Counted from the stretch's first letter, positions 32,450 to 40,949 are shown. The stretch is DNA of 48,217 bases from Streptomyces viridochromogenes DSM 40736 (GCF_000158955.1 NZ_GG657757.1:5610182-5658398); one strand, 5' to 3'. The notes: a model not told the origin generated them from the letters alone. Translations and numbers: made by a program.

Positions 32450-34095
32450 CCTCCACCCTCCCCGCGGCGACCACCCCGAAGGTCCCCGCGCAGCGGCAGC
32501 CCGCGCCCCGGACCGGTGCGCACCGGACACCGGAGCCGCCGAGCCGGCTGCGCTCCTCCCGCCCCGACCTGGTCCTCTGCGGTGTCCTCCTCGTGGCGAT
32601 CCTCGTCGTGCAGGGCTGGAACATCGCCGACTACCCGGCCCTCAGCGACGACGAGGGCACCTACCTCGCCCAGGCGTGGTCGGTCCAGCAGGGCGACGGA
32701 CTCGCCCACTACACCTACTGGTACGACCATCCGCCCCTCGGCTGGATCCAGATCGCCCTGCTGACCTGGATCCCGGCGCTGATCAGCCCCGAGTCGATGA
32801 CGGTCGGCACCATGCGCGCCGCCATGCTGGTGATCAGCGGCGTCAGCGCGGTCCTGGTCTACGTGCTGGGCCGCCGCCTGGCCCTGCCCCGCTGGGCGGC
32901 CGGGCTCGGCATGGTGTTCTTCGGGCTCTCCCCGCTGGCCGTCGTCCTCCAGCGGGAGATCTTCCTCGACAACCTCGCGGTGATGTGGACGCTGCTGGCC
33001 TTCACCCTGGCCGCCTCCCCGAGCCGCCACCTCTGGCACCACTTCGGCGCGGGGATCGCGGCGGCCACGGCCGTCCTCACCAAGGAGACGATGCTCATCG
33101 TCCTGCCCGCCCTGTTCCTCACCATGTGGCGGCACAGCCACCGGGACACCCGCAAGTTCGCCCTCACCGGCGCTGTCACGGCCTGCGCGCTGATCGGCTT
33201 CTCGTACCCCCTGTTCGCCCTGCTGAAGGGCGAGTTGCTGCCGGGCGCCGGGCACGTCTCCCTCTGGGACGGCGTCAAGTACCAGATGACCAGACCCGGT
33301 TCGGGCTTCATCCTCGACCAGGGCTCCGGCTCCTGGGGCGTGCTCCAGTCGTGGCTGTACTACGACCGGATCCTGCCCCTCGGCGGCCTCGCCGGCGCCC
33401 TGCTGCTGCTCGTCACCTGGCGCTGGTCGGTCACCGCCCGGGCCCTGGCCGGACCGGCCCTGGCCGTCGCGATCTTCGCCGCGCTCGCCCTGCGCCCCAA
33501 CGGCTACCTGCCCGCGATGTACGTCATCCAGGCCCTGCCGTTCCTCGCGCTCGTGCTCGCCGGCGGCACCGCCTCCGTCGCGCACGCCGTGCTGAGCCGC
33601 TGGCGCTCCGAGGCGGAGAAACGGTACGTCAGTGTGGGACGGTACGCGCTCGCCGCGGTCCTGGCCCTCGCCGCCGGTGCCTACGTCGTACCTCGCTGGT
33701 ACGACGGCGCCCGCACCGCCGTCACCACCGACGCCAACGCCCCGTACCAGGCCGCCTCCAAGTGGCTGGCCACCGAGGTCGAGGACCCGGAGCGCACCCG
33801 GGTGCTGGTCGACGACGCGCTCTGGCTCGACCTCGTCCACCACGGCTACCGGCCCGGACTCGGCGTCATCTGGTTCTACAAGGCCGACCTCGACCCGGCG
33901 GTGACGAAGACGATGCCGCGCGGCTGGAAGGACCTGGACTACGTCGTCGCCTCACCGACGGTCCGGCGGGACGCGGCCGACCTGCCCAACGTCAAGGCCG
34001 CCATGGAGCACTCGGACCCGGTCGCCACCTTCGGCACCGGCGCCGACCGTATCGAGATCCGCCAGATCCAGACCACCGCCGGAGGCACCCGATGA
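32446..34095 (+). CDS. GT39/ArnT-like membrane glycosyltransferase
   Basis: 549 residues from GTG 32446, overlapping the preceding stop by 4 nt. After a disordered N-terminus come about 11 TM helices. The first extracytoplasmic loop carries DDEGTYLAQAWSVQ (the acidic catalytic motif of GT-C enzymes) and YDHPPLGW, the family hallmark; LQREIFLDNLAVMWTLLAF follows. The C-terminal 120 residues form an outer soluble domain. GT39 enzymes take sugar from a polyprenyl-phosphate donor and transfer it outside the membrane. The next gene encodes a DPM1-like enzyme that could make that donor. Confidence 0.88.
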   Translation: MTSTLPAATTPKVPAQRQPAPRTGAHRTPEPPSRLRSSRPDLVLCGVLLVAILVVQGWNIADYPALSDDEGTYLAQAWSVQQGDGLAHYTYWYDHPPLGWIQIALLTWIPALISPESMTVGTMRAAMLVISGVSAVLVYVLGRRLALPRWAAGLGMVFFGLSPLAVVLQREIFLDNLAVMWTLLAFTLAASPSRHLWHHFGAGIAAATAVLTKETMLIVLPALFLTMWRHSHRDTRKFALTGAVTACALIGFSYPLFALLKGELLPGAGHVSLWDGVKYQMTRPGSGFILDQGSGSWGVLQSWLYYDRILPLGGLAGALLLLVTWRWSVTARALAGPALAVAIFAALALRPNGYLPAMYVIQALPFLALVLAGGTASVAHAVLSRWRSEAEKRYVSVGRYALAAVLALAAGAYVVPRWYDGARTAVTTDANAPYQAASKWLATEVEDPERTRVLVDDALWLDLVHHGYRPGLGVIWFYKADLDPAVTKTMPRGWKDLDYVVASPTVRRDAADLPNVKAAMEHSDPVATFGTGADRIEIRQIQTTAGGTR

Positions 34096-35285
34096 GCCAG
34101 GAGTCCACCGTCCCCGGCGAGGTCGTCGAGACCACCGAGATCCCCGAACCGGGCGCCGTCACCATCGTCGTACCGACCTTCAACGAGTCGGCGAACGTAC
34201 GGCAGTTGCTGCACCAGATCACCGAGGCCGTCCCGGCCCGGCTGCCCTGCGAGGTCGTCTTCGTGGACGACTCCACCGACGACACGCCCGAGGTCATCGA
34301 GAAGGCGGCGCGGGACTGCCCGTTCCCGGTGACCGTGCTGCACCGCGAGGAGCCGGCGGGCGGGCTCGGCGGCGCGGTCGTCGAGGGCATGAAGGCGGCC
34401 ACGTCGGACTGGATCGTCGTCATGGACGGCGACTGCCAGCACCCGCCGTCGCTCGTCCCCGACCTGGTCGCCACCGGCGAGCGGGCGAACGCCGGGCTGG
34501 TCGTCGCCTCCCGGTACATCAAGGGCGGCAGCCGGGCCGGACTCGCGGGCAGCTACCGCGTGCTCGTCTCACGCGGGGCGACCTGGCTGACCAAGGCGCT
34601 CTTCCCCCGCCGGCTGAAGGGCATCAGCGACCCGATGAGCGGCTTCTTCGCGATCCGCCGCAGCGCGGTCACCGCGGAGGTCCTCCAGCCGCTCGGCTAC
34701 AAGATCCTCCTCGAACTCGCCGTCCGCAACCGTCCGCGCACGGTCACCGAGGTGCCCTTCGTCTTCCAGGACCGGTTCGCCGGGGAGTCCAAGTCGACCG
34801 CGCGGGAGGGCCTGCGCTTCCTGCGCCACCTGGCCGGACTGCGCACCGCCTCACCGGTCGCGCGCATGATCGGCTTCGGCCTGATCGGGCTCACCGGCTT
34901 CCTCCCGAACCTGGTCGGCCTGTGGGCGCTGAACACGCTCGGCATGCACTACGTGCCGGCGGAGATCCTCGCCAACCAGCTCGGCGTGGCCTGGAACTTC
35001 GTGCTCATCGAGCACCTGCTGTTCCGTGAGCGGCGCCGGCACCGCCGCTGGTGGGACCGGGCCGGCCGGTTCGCGCTGCTCGCCAACGCCGATCTGGTGC
35101 TGCGCATCCCGCTCATCGCCCTGTTCGTGCACCAGTTCCACCTGGGCGTGCTGTCCGCCACCGCGCTGGCGCTGGTGACGACGTTCGTCCTGCGCTTCGC
35201 CGGGACCGAAGCGCTGGTCTACCTGCCGCGCCGGGGACGTGAGAAGCCCGCGCGCGACAGCCGCACCGCGAGGAGAGCCGCGTGA
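34092..35285 (+). CDS. DPM1-like GT2 fused to a GtrA membrane domain
   Basis: 397 residues from ATG 34092 (ATGA overlap with the upstream stop). The N-terminal 245 residues match polyprenyl-phosphate sugar transferases: VTIVVPTFNESANVRQLL, VFVDDSTDDTPEVIE, metal motif MDGDCQHPPSLVPDL, and DPMSGFFAIRR. From about 258 (MIGFGLIGLTGFLPNLVGLWAL) a four-helix GtrA domain follows, as in proteins that flip or present undecaprenyl-phosphate sugars. The fusion would make and translocate a lipid-linked monosaccharide, probable donor for the GT39-type enzyme upstream. The sugar (mannose or glucose) cannot be told. Confidence 0.9.
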   Translation: MSQESTVPGEVVETTEIPEPGAVTIVVPTFNESANVRQLLHQITEAVPARLPCEVVFVDDSTDDTPEVIEKAARDCPFPVTVLHREEPAGGLGGAVVEGMKAATSDWIVVMDGDCQHPPSLVPDLVATGERANAGLVVASRYIKGGSRAGLAGSYRVLVSRGATWLTKALFPRRLKGISDPMSGFFAIRRSAVTAEVLQPLGYKILLELAVRNRPRTVTEVPFVFQDRFAGESKSTAREGLRFLRHLAGLRTASPVARMIGFGLIGLTGFLPNLVGLWALNTLGMHYVPAEILANQLGVAWNFVLIEHLLFRERRRHRRWWDRAGRFALLANADLVLRIPLIALFVHQFHLGVLSATALALVTTFVLRFAGTEALVYLPRRGREKPARDSRTARRAA

Positions 35286-37687
35286 ACCTTCGTCGCAGAA
35301 CGACCGCACTCCTGTCCGTGGCGGGCCTCACCTCGGGCCTGCTCATGACCGCACCCCAGCCCGCCTCCGCCGCCAACCTCATCAGGAACCCGGGCTTCGA
35401 GACCGCCGGCCCCGGCGACATGCCGTACTGCTGGGAGAAGTCCGGCTGGGGCGACAACGACTTCACCTTCACCACCACGAGCGACGCGCGCACCGGCGGC
35501 AAGGCCATGAAGGTCGAGCTGACGCGCCGCGTCGACGGTGACCGCAAGGCCCTGATCACCGAGTCCGCCGAGTGCGCGCCCGTCGTGACGCCGGGCAGGC
35601 AGTACGACCTCGGCCTCTGGTACAAGACGACCACCCCGGACGCGGCGATCACGCTGTTCCGGCACGACGCCACGGCCGGCTGGCAGTACTGGACCGACCT
35701 CAAGACGCTGGACCTGGCGGGCGACTGGACCGAGGCCACGGTCCGCACGCCCGAGGTCCCGGCCGGCACCGACCGCATCTCCTGGGGCGTCTCCGTCTAC
35801 GGCACCGGCTCGGCCACCACCGACGACTACCGGATGGACCAGGTCCCCGACCCGGTCCTGCCGCCGAAGTGCACGGGCACCGCGGAGCAGTGCGCGAACG
35901 GGAAGTGGGACGTGCTGCCCACGCGGAACCCGGTCCGCTCCATGCACTCGGTCGTCCTGCGGGGCGGCAAGGTGCTGCTCATCGCCGGCTCCGGCAACGA
36001 CGAGTCGATGTTCGAGGCGGGCACCTTCACCAGCGCCGTGTACGACCCGGAGAACGGCTCGTACAAGATCATCCCCACCCCGAAGGACATGTTCTGCGCG
36101 GGCCATGTGCAGCTCCAGGACGGGCGCGTGCTGGTGATGAGCGGCAACAAGGGCTTTCCGTCGGCGGACGGGCGTATCGGCTACCAGGGCTACAAGGACT
36201 CGTACGTCTTCGACCCGGAGACCGAGACCTACTCCAAGACCAACGACATGAACGACGGCCACTGGTACCCGTCGGCGACGATCCTCGGCAACGGTGACGT
36301 CATCTCCTTCGGCGGCCTGCGCGAGGACTCCACCGGCTCGGTCACCGCCGAGCTGTTCTCCGAGGCCGAGCAGCGGTGGCAGCCGACCTGGAAGGTCAAC
36401 CAGACCTGGTCCTACTGGGGCCTGTACCCGTCGATGATCCTCATGCAGGACGGCCGCCTCTTCTACTCGGGCAGCCACGTCTTCGGCAACAACATCCCGG
36501 GCACGGGATCGGCGATCTACGACTACGGCGCCAACACGGTCACCCAGGTGCCGGGCCTCCAGAAGAAGGACGAGCGCGACCAGTCGGCCAGTGTGCTGCT
36601 GCCCCCGGCCCAGGACCAGAAGGTCCTCACCCTCGGCGGCGGCAACATCGACTCCAACCCGGAGGCGAACCGCCTGACCGACATCATCGATCTCAAGCAG
36701 CCGAACCCCTCGTACGTGGCGGGACCGCCGATCCCGCAGGGCACGGTCGACCTCGGCAACGGGCCCGTCCCGCAGACCGGGAACCAGGGCAAGATGTACG
36801 TCTCCGCCGTGCTGATGCCCGACGGCAAGGTGCTGGAGACGGGCGGCGCGCTGCACAACCGCGCCGACCCGGTCTACGAGACGTCGATCTTCGACCCCGC
36901 GTCGGAGACCTTCGACCCGGTCGCCGTCGACCCCGAGGCGCGCGGCTACCACTCCTCGGCGTTCCTGCTCCCCGACGGCCGTGTGATGACGACCGGCGAC
37001 AACCCGGGCAACGGCACCTGGAACCACGACGTGTCGGTCTACAGCCCGCCGTACCTCTTCAAGGGCCCCCGCCCGCGGATCACCTCCGTCATCGACACCG
37101 AGTGGAACTACGGGGACACCCAGCGGATCACCGTCGACCGGCCCATCGCCAAGGCCGAGCTGATCCGCCCGGCCGCCGTCACGCACTCCTCGGACCCGAA
37201 CCAGCGGTTCGTGGACCTGCCGCTGTCGGTCGATGGCGACAACGTCGACCTGAACGTGACGAGCAACCCCAACCTGGCCCCGCCCGGCTGGTACATGCTC
37301 TTCGCGGTCGACGCGAACGGCGTGCCCTCGGTGGCGAAGTGGGTGCACCTCCAGGGCCCGCGGGCCCTCAAGGCGTCGGACGCCTCGGCCCATGTCCACG
37401 ACTTCGCGGACCAGCCCACGGGCAAGGTGGTCAAGCCCGGCAAGAAGCGGACGTCGCAGAAGGTCAGCCCCACGATCTCCGGCTGCGACCGCCACTATGG
37501 CTCGATCAACGTCTGCGTGCCGACGGACTTCCCGGCGGAGGTGAAGAAGACGACGGCGGCCCGCTGTGCGTGGCTCAAGGCGAACGACTACGGCCGCCTG
37601 AAGATCAACGGCAAGGACGACCCGCTGGGCCTGGACCGAAACAGGGACGGAACCGCCTGCGGCAAGGACGACACAGCGGGGCGCTAG
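35282..37687 (+). CDS. Secreted galactose-oxidase-like radical copper oxidase
   Basis: 801 residues from GTG 35282, overlapping the upstream stop. Signal peptide (SVAGLTSGLLMTAPQPASA), an N-terminal carbohydrate-binding-like beta domain (NLIRNPGFETAGPGDMPYCWE..., about 31-195), a seven-bladed kelch propeller (about 200-590), a DUF1929-type C-terminal Ig-like domain (about 595-690), and an Excalibur-like calcium motif (DRNRDGTACGK) near the end. Active-site residues equivalent to galactose oxidase Cys228, Tyr272, Tyr495, His496 and His581 are visible as Cys272 (FCAGH), Tyr329 (HWYPS), Tyr556-His557 (RGYHSS) and His635 (VTHSSDPNQR). It should oxidise alcohol or aldehyde groups, probably on a glycan made by the operon, giving H2O2. 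Substrate unknown. Confidence 0.9.
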   Translation: MNLRRRTTALLSVAGLTSGLLMTAPQPASAANLIRNPGFETAGPGDMPYCWEKSGWGDNDFTFTTTSDARTGGKAMKVELTRRVDGDRKALITESAECAPVVTPGRQYDLGLWYKTTTPDAAITLFRHDATAGWQYWTDLKTLDLAGDWTEATVRTPEVPAGTDRISWGVSVYGTGSATTDDYRMDQVPDPVLPPKCTGTAEQCANGKWDVLPTRNPVRSMHSVVLRGGKVLLIAGSGNDESMFEAGTFTSAVYDPENGSYKIIPTPKDMFCAGHVQLQDGRVLVMSGNKGFPSADGRIGYQGYKDSYVFDPETETYSKTNDMNDGHWYPSATILGNGDVISFGGLREDSTGSVTAELFSEAEQRWQPTWKVNQTWSYWGLYPSMILMQDGRLFYSGSHVFGNNIPGTGSAIYDYGANTVTQVPGLQKKDERDQSASVLLPPAQDQKVLTLGGGNIDSNPEANRLTDIIDLKQPNPSYVAGPPIPQGTVDLGNGPVPQTGNQGKMYVSAVLMPDGKVLETGGALHNRADPVYETSIFDPASETFDPVAVDPEARGYHSSAFLLPDGRVMTTGDNPGNGTWNHDVSVYSPPYLFKGPRPRITSVIDTEWNYGDTQRITVDRPIAKAELIRPAAVTHSSDPNQRFVDLPLSVDGDNVDLNVTSNPNLAPPGWYMLFAVDANGVPSVAKWVHLQGPRALKASDASAHVHDFADQPTGKVVKPGKKRTSQKVSPTISGCDRHYGSINVCVPTDFPAEVKKTTAARCAWLKANDYGRLKINGKDDPLGLDRNRDGTACGKDDTAGR

Positions 37688-37702
37688 AAGCGCCCTCCAG
37701 GG

Positions 37703-37781
37703 GCACGCCCTTCAGGGGCGCGGGGAACCGCGCGACCAGCCACGACGGCGGCGCGGTTCCCCGGGGCGTTCAACCTTCAAC
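37703..37781. repeat. 79-bp palindromic repeat, copy 1
   Basis: Begins GCACGCCCTTCAGGGG and contains GGGGAACCGCGC pairing perfectly with GCGCGGTTCCCC around a loop with GACCAGCCACGACGG. This resembles a repeat family scattered in Streptomyces intergenic regions (from memory). It follows the oxidase gene directly and may also terminate it. Confidence 0.75.
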
Positions 37782-37828
37782 GGCGCCCGCCCGGAGCACG
37801 TTGGCCTGCGCCACGATCGCCCGCAATT

Positions 37829-37907
37829 GCACGCCCTTCAGGGGCGCGGGGAACTCCGCGACCAGCCACGACGGCGGCGCGGTTCCCCACGGCGCTCAAC
37901 CCTCAAC
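37829..37907. repeat. 79-bp palindromic repeat, copy 2
   Basis: Direct copy 126 bp after copy 1, with a few differences; its left arm (GGGGAACTCCGC) no longer pairs perfectly. The right end overlaps the last codons of the Mut7-C gene (stop at 37896), so the repeat contributes coding sequence there. The 47-bp spacer 37782-37828 holds nothing recognisable. Confidence 0.75.
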
Positions 37908-38633
37908 CGCGCTCCTGGTGAAAGCGACCGCCTGCTCCACGATCGCCTCCAACTGCTCGTGATGCGCCCCCCGCCAATACGCCCGCCCACACGCCGAGCA
38001 CTGCGCGAACACGTCGTACGTCGCATGCGTCCCGTGCTTCAGCTGATCGGCGACCTCGTCCTTCGTCGCCTCGCGCAGCACCCCGTTACAGGCGGTGCAC
38101 CGCGTCCAGGGAAGCAACTCGGGCTCGAACCGCCCCAGGACGTCCCACAACTGCTCCTCGGGACGCGTGCTGTACACGAACGCCCCCGCCCACAGCTCAC
38201 GCCTGCGCAGCAACCCCCGGTCGCGGCTCAGCATGACCCGCTGCTCGGCGGCCGATCGTGCCGCGAGGGCGGGGTCGCCGATGTCGGTCGATTCGTACGC
38301 CGTGTCCGCACCGAGCAGCCGCAGCCGGCGTGCCAGCGTGCCGAGGTGCACGTCGAGGAGGAACCGCAGGGGAGCGCCCGGCACCCGCTGGGGCCGGGCG
38401 ACGGTCCGCACGGTCACCGACTCGCCGGCCACCGGGACGTGCGAGACGGGCACCTCCTGGCCGTCCACGAGCAGCGCGCCCACCTCGGTCAGCGGCACAC
38501 CGAGGGACTCGATGACATGGCCCAGGCTGGAGACGCCGTCGGTGGCGGCCCGTACGGTGTCCGACCGCCGGGCCCGGGGGACGAAGACGTGCAGTTCGGG
38601 TGCGAACTCGACGTGGATCTCGGGACCGTTCAC
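37896..38633 (-). CDS. Ubiquitin-like/Mut7-C RNase domain protein
   Basis: 245 residues from GTG 38633. Residues about 1-85 form a ubiquitin-like beta-grasp domain (Mut7-C ubiquitin type; IHVEFAPELHVFVPRARRSDT...VGALLVDGQEVPVSHVPVAGESVTVRTV). The rest is the Mut7-C domain, a PIN-like fold: FLLDVHLGTLARRLRLLGADTAYESTDIGDPALAARSAAEQRVMLSRDRGLLRRREL, with acidic residues suited to metal-dependent RNA cleavage. A zinc ribbon follows (CTAC...CSAC, four Cys). The family is widespread but poorly characterised; RNase activity is inferred. It starts 33 bp downstream of the tetR gene and may be part of that transcript. Confidence 0.87.
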   Translation of the reverse strand: MNGPEIHVEFAPELHVFVPRARRSDTVRAATDGVSSLGHVIESLGVPLTEVGALLVDGQEVPVSHVPVAGESVTVRTVARPQRVPGAPLRFLLDVHLGTLARRLRLLGADTAYESTDIGDPALAARSAAEQRVMLSRDRGLLRRRELWAGAFVYSTRPEEQLWDVLGRFEPELLPWTRCTACNGVLREATKDEVADQLKHGTHATYDVFAQCSACGRAYWRGAHHEQLEAIVEQAVAFTRSAVEG

Positions 38634-38666
38634 CGGATCAGGATGCCACGGCGACGGGCCGCCGCC

Positions 38667-39302
38667 TCAGGGTTTCTGGGTCGGCAGGCCCTTTTCCAGG
38701 ACGTCCAGGGCACGGTCGACGAGTTCCCTGATGTCGTCCCGGTGGCCGGTCTCGGCCCAGTAGTGGGAGACCTCCATCAGCCCGCCCATCACCGACATCG
38801 CGAAGACCCGTAGCTCCAGGCTGTCGGGGTCGAGCCCGGAGCGCTCGGCGAGGGCCTCGCGCAGCAGCCGGCCGGTGGCGGACATGCTCTCGATCATGCG
38901 GGCCCGGACGGCGGGCACCTCGACCGCGAGCCTCGTCCGCAGCCGGGTCACCTCGGGTTCCTCGGCGAGGCTCAGGTCGAGGGCCGTGCGCATCACGTGC
39001 CTGAGGACGTCGGCCCAGGACTCGTCCTCGGGCCGGGCCCGCACCTCCGCCAGCATCACCGGGTCCCACTCGTCGGTGATGACGATGTCCTCCTTGGTCG
39101 GGAAGTAGCGGAAGACGGTCGACGGCGACACCTCGGCGCGGTCGGCGATCTGCTCGATCGTCGTGGCGTCGTAGCCCTGCTCCTCGATCAGCGCGTAGGT
39201 CGCGGTGCGGATCGCCTGACGGGTCTTGATCTTCTTCCGCTCCCGGAGTCCCATCGCAGGGCGGTCGGCGGGGGTGGTGCGTGCTGCCGTCATGAAGGTC
39301 AT
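38667..39302 (-). CDS. TetR-family repressor of the adjacent efflux pump
   Basis: 211 residues. N-terminal TetR helix-turn-helix: LRERKKIKTRQAIRTATYALIEEQGYDATTIEQIADRAEVSPSTVFRYFPTKEDIV (about 18-73), followed by a helical ligand-binding domain of the common actinobacterial type. ATG 39302 overlaps the stop of the efflux gene (ATGA), so the two are translationally coupled; Met at 39293 is an alternative. Being downstream in the efflux operon, it probably represses its own promoter at 40863-40895 and is released by a pump substrate. Confidence 0.92.
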   Translation of the reverse strand: MTFMTAARTTPADRPAMGLRERKKIKTRQAIRTATYALIEEQGYDATTIEQIADRAEVSPSTVFRYFPTKEDIVITDEWDPVMLAEVRARPEDESWADVLRHVMRTALDLSLAEEPEVTRLRTRLAVEVPAVRARMIESMSATGRLLREALAERSGLDPDSLELRVFAMSVMGGLMEVSHYWAETGHRDDIRELVDRALDVLEKGLPTQKP

Positions 39303-40858
39303 TGTCGGGCATCGGCCTCGGGCTCGGCCATAGCCGGGGTCTCGCTCCCCGTGTCCGAGGCGGGGCGGGTACGCGGCAGGAACGCCCCGGCGAGCAGTGC
39401 GGCGACCAGGGCCGCGACGCCGCTCACCACCAGGACGACGCCCATGCCGTGCACGTACGCGCTGTTCGCGGAGGCGGCCAGGCCGGGTGTGCCCGTGCGC
39501 TCGGCGACGAGGTGCGCGGCGACCACGGACTCCCCGGCGGTGTCGGCGGCCCGGGCGGGCAGTCTGGTGACGTCGAGCCGGTCCCGGTAGACGCCCGCGA
39601 GCAGGCTGCCGAGCAGGGCGATGCCGATCGCGCTGCCGACCTGGCGCAGGGTCATGAGGAGCCCGGAGCCGCTGCCGGCCCGGGCGGCGGGCAGCGCGGC
39701 CAGCGCCCCGTCCATCGCCGGGACCACCGCGAAGCCGAAGCCGAGGCCGGTGACGGTCAGCCACAGCGCGGCGAAGCCGTAGCCGGAGTCGGAGGTCGTC
39801 CGGCTGCCGAGGAACGCGGCGAAGGCCAGCACCACCAGGCCGCAGGTGACCACGGCGCGGGGACCGAACCGGGCGACGACCGGCTGGGCACCGCGTGCGG
39901 CGACCATCAGCCCGGCCATCATCGGCAGCAGCCGCAGCCCGGTGCCGAGGGCGTCGTGGCCGAGGACGGCCTGGAGGTAGGGCGGCAGCAGGAACAGCAG
40001 GCCCGCCAGGACGAAGGTGACCAGGGTCGCCGTGATCGTGTTGACGAGGAAGCCGCGGTGGCCGAGCAGCTCCATGTCGAGCATGGGCCGCGCCGCCCGG
40101 CGCTCGCGCAGCACCAGCCCGGCCAGCAGGATCGCCGCCGCGCCGAGGAACCCGGCCACCAGGGGGTCGCCCCAGCCGCGCGTGGGCGCCTCGATGATGG
40201 CGTAGACGAGGGCGCCGAGGCCCGTCACGGTGAGTGCCGTGGCGACGGTGTCGACCTTCGGGGAGGCCGGGTCCCGGGTCTCGGGGAGCAGGAAGAGGCA
40301 GGCCGTGATGCCGATGCCGACCATCGGGACGTTGATCAGGAAGACCGAGCCCCACCAGTAGTGGTCGAGCAGCCAGCCGCCCAGGATCGGGCCGAGCGGC
40401 ATGCCGAGCGCGGAGGCGGCCGACATGACGCCGATGGCCTTGGCGCGCTCGTCCGGGCCGAACAGCGAGGGCAGCACCGACAGGGCGAGCGGCATGACCA
40501 GGGCGCCGCCGACGCCCATCACGGCACGGGCGGCGACGACCCAGGTCACGTCCCCGGCCAGGGCGCCCACGACCGAGCCGGCCAGGAAGATCCCGAGGCC
40601 GGTGATCAGCATCAGCCGCCGCCCGAACCGGTCGCCCAGCAGCCCGGCCGGGAGCATCAGCGCGGCGAAGACGACGACATAGGCGTCCGCCATCCACTGC
40701 TGCTCGCCGGTCGTCGCGCCCAGGTCCTCCGCCATGGTCGGCAGCGCGACGTTGAGGATCGTCATGTCGAAACCGAGCGTCAGCATGCTCGCGACCAGGG
40801 CCCCGAGGGCCCACCAGCGGCGTGGGTCGTACCCGACCCCGTTAGTGACAGTAGCCAT
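39299..40858 (-). CDS. MFS drug-efflux transporter, DHA2 family (14 TM)
   Basis: 519 residues with 14 predicted TM helices, EmrB/QacA type. Motifs: LDMTILNVALP-like FDMTILNVALPTMAEDLGATTGEQQWMADAYVV in TM1, motif A GDRFGRRLMLITGL, and the motif C region ALGMPLGPILGGWLLDHYWWGSVFLINVP. It exports drugs or hydrophobic cations in exchange for protons. The predicted promoter's -10 box lies 6 nt before ATG 40858, so the mRNA is probably leaderless. Co-transcribed with tetR. Confidence 0.93.
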   Translation of the reverse strand: MATVTNGVGYDPRRWWALGALVASMLTLGFDMTILNVALPTMAEDLGATTGEQQWMADAYVVVFAALMLPAGLLGDRFGRRLMLITGLGIFLAGSVVGALAGDVTWVVAARAVMGVGGALVMPLALSVLPSLFGPDERAKAIGVMSAASALGMPLGPILGGWLLDHYWWGSVFLINVPMVGIGITACLFLLPETRDPASPKVDTVATALTVTGLGALVYAIIEAPTRGWGDPLVAGFLGAAAILLAGLVLRERRAARPMLDMELLGHRGFLVNTITATLVTFVLAGLLFLLPPYLQAVLGHDALGTGLRLLPMMAGLMVAARGAQPVVARFGPRAVVTCGLVVLAFAAFLGSRTTSDSGYGFAALWLTVTGLGFGFAVVPAMDGALAALPAARAGSGSGLLMTLRQVGSAIGIALLGSLLAGVYRDRLDVTRLPARAADTAGESVVAAHLVAERTGTPGLAASANSAYVHGMGVVLVVSGVAALVAALLAGAFLPRTRPASDTGSETPAMAEPEADARQ

Positions 40859-40862
40859 GAAA

Positions 40863-40895
40863 TGAGAGTAGCTCTCAAAAGGTAGCTACTGTCAA
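40863..40895 (-). promoter_or_regulatory. Leaderless promoter and TetR operator of the efflux operon
   Basis: On the minus strand: TTGACA (40895-40890), a 19-nt spacer, and TACTCT (40870-40865), 6 nt before the ATG. The palindrome TGAGAG-N3-CTCTCA (40863-40877) covers the -10, and GTAGCTAC (40882-40889) lies in the spacer. TTGACA is a perfect -35. The palindromes are the likely repressor site. Confidence 0.7.
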
Positions 40896-40923
40896 TCGGT
40901 AGACACTCCCGGCGCAACGAAAA

Positions 40924-40949
40924 CGGCCACGGCTGGAGAGCCGTGGCCG
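40924..40949 (-). terminator. Rho-independent terminator of the hemolysin III-like gene
   Basis: Perfect 10-bp stem CGGCCACGGC/GCCGTGGCCG with a 6-nt loop; on the minus strand it is followed by TTTTCG. It insulates the efflux promoter from upstream transcription. Confidence 0.88.

Noticed and set aside
31169..37687. Horizontally acquired exopolysaccharide island
   Set aside because: Codon use and GC content match the neighbours and there are no mobility genes or boundary repeats at the left side.
38667..40814. Single 715-residue minus-strand frame spanning tetR and most of the efflux gene
   Set aside because: Only its C-terminal 211 residues are protein-like (TetR); the rest is an out-of-frame reading of the transporter. 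The ATGA overlap at 39302-39299 shows two genes, not a fusion.
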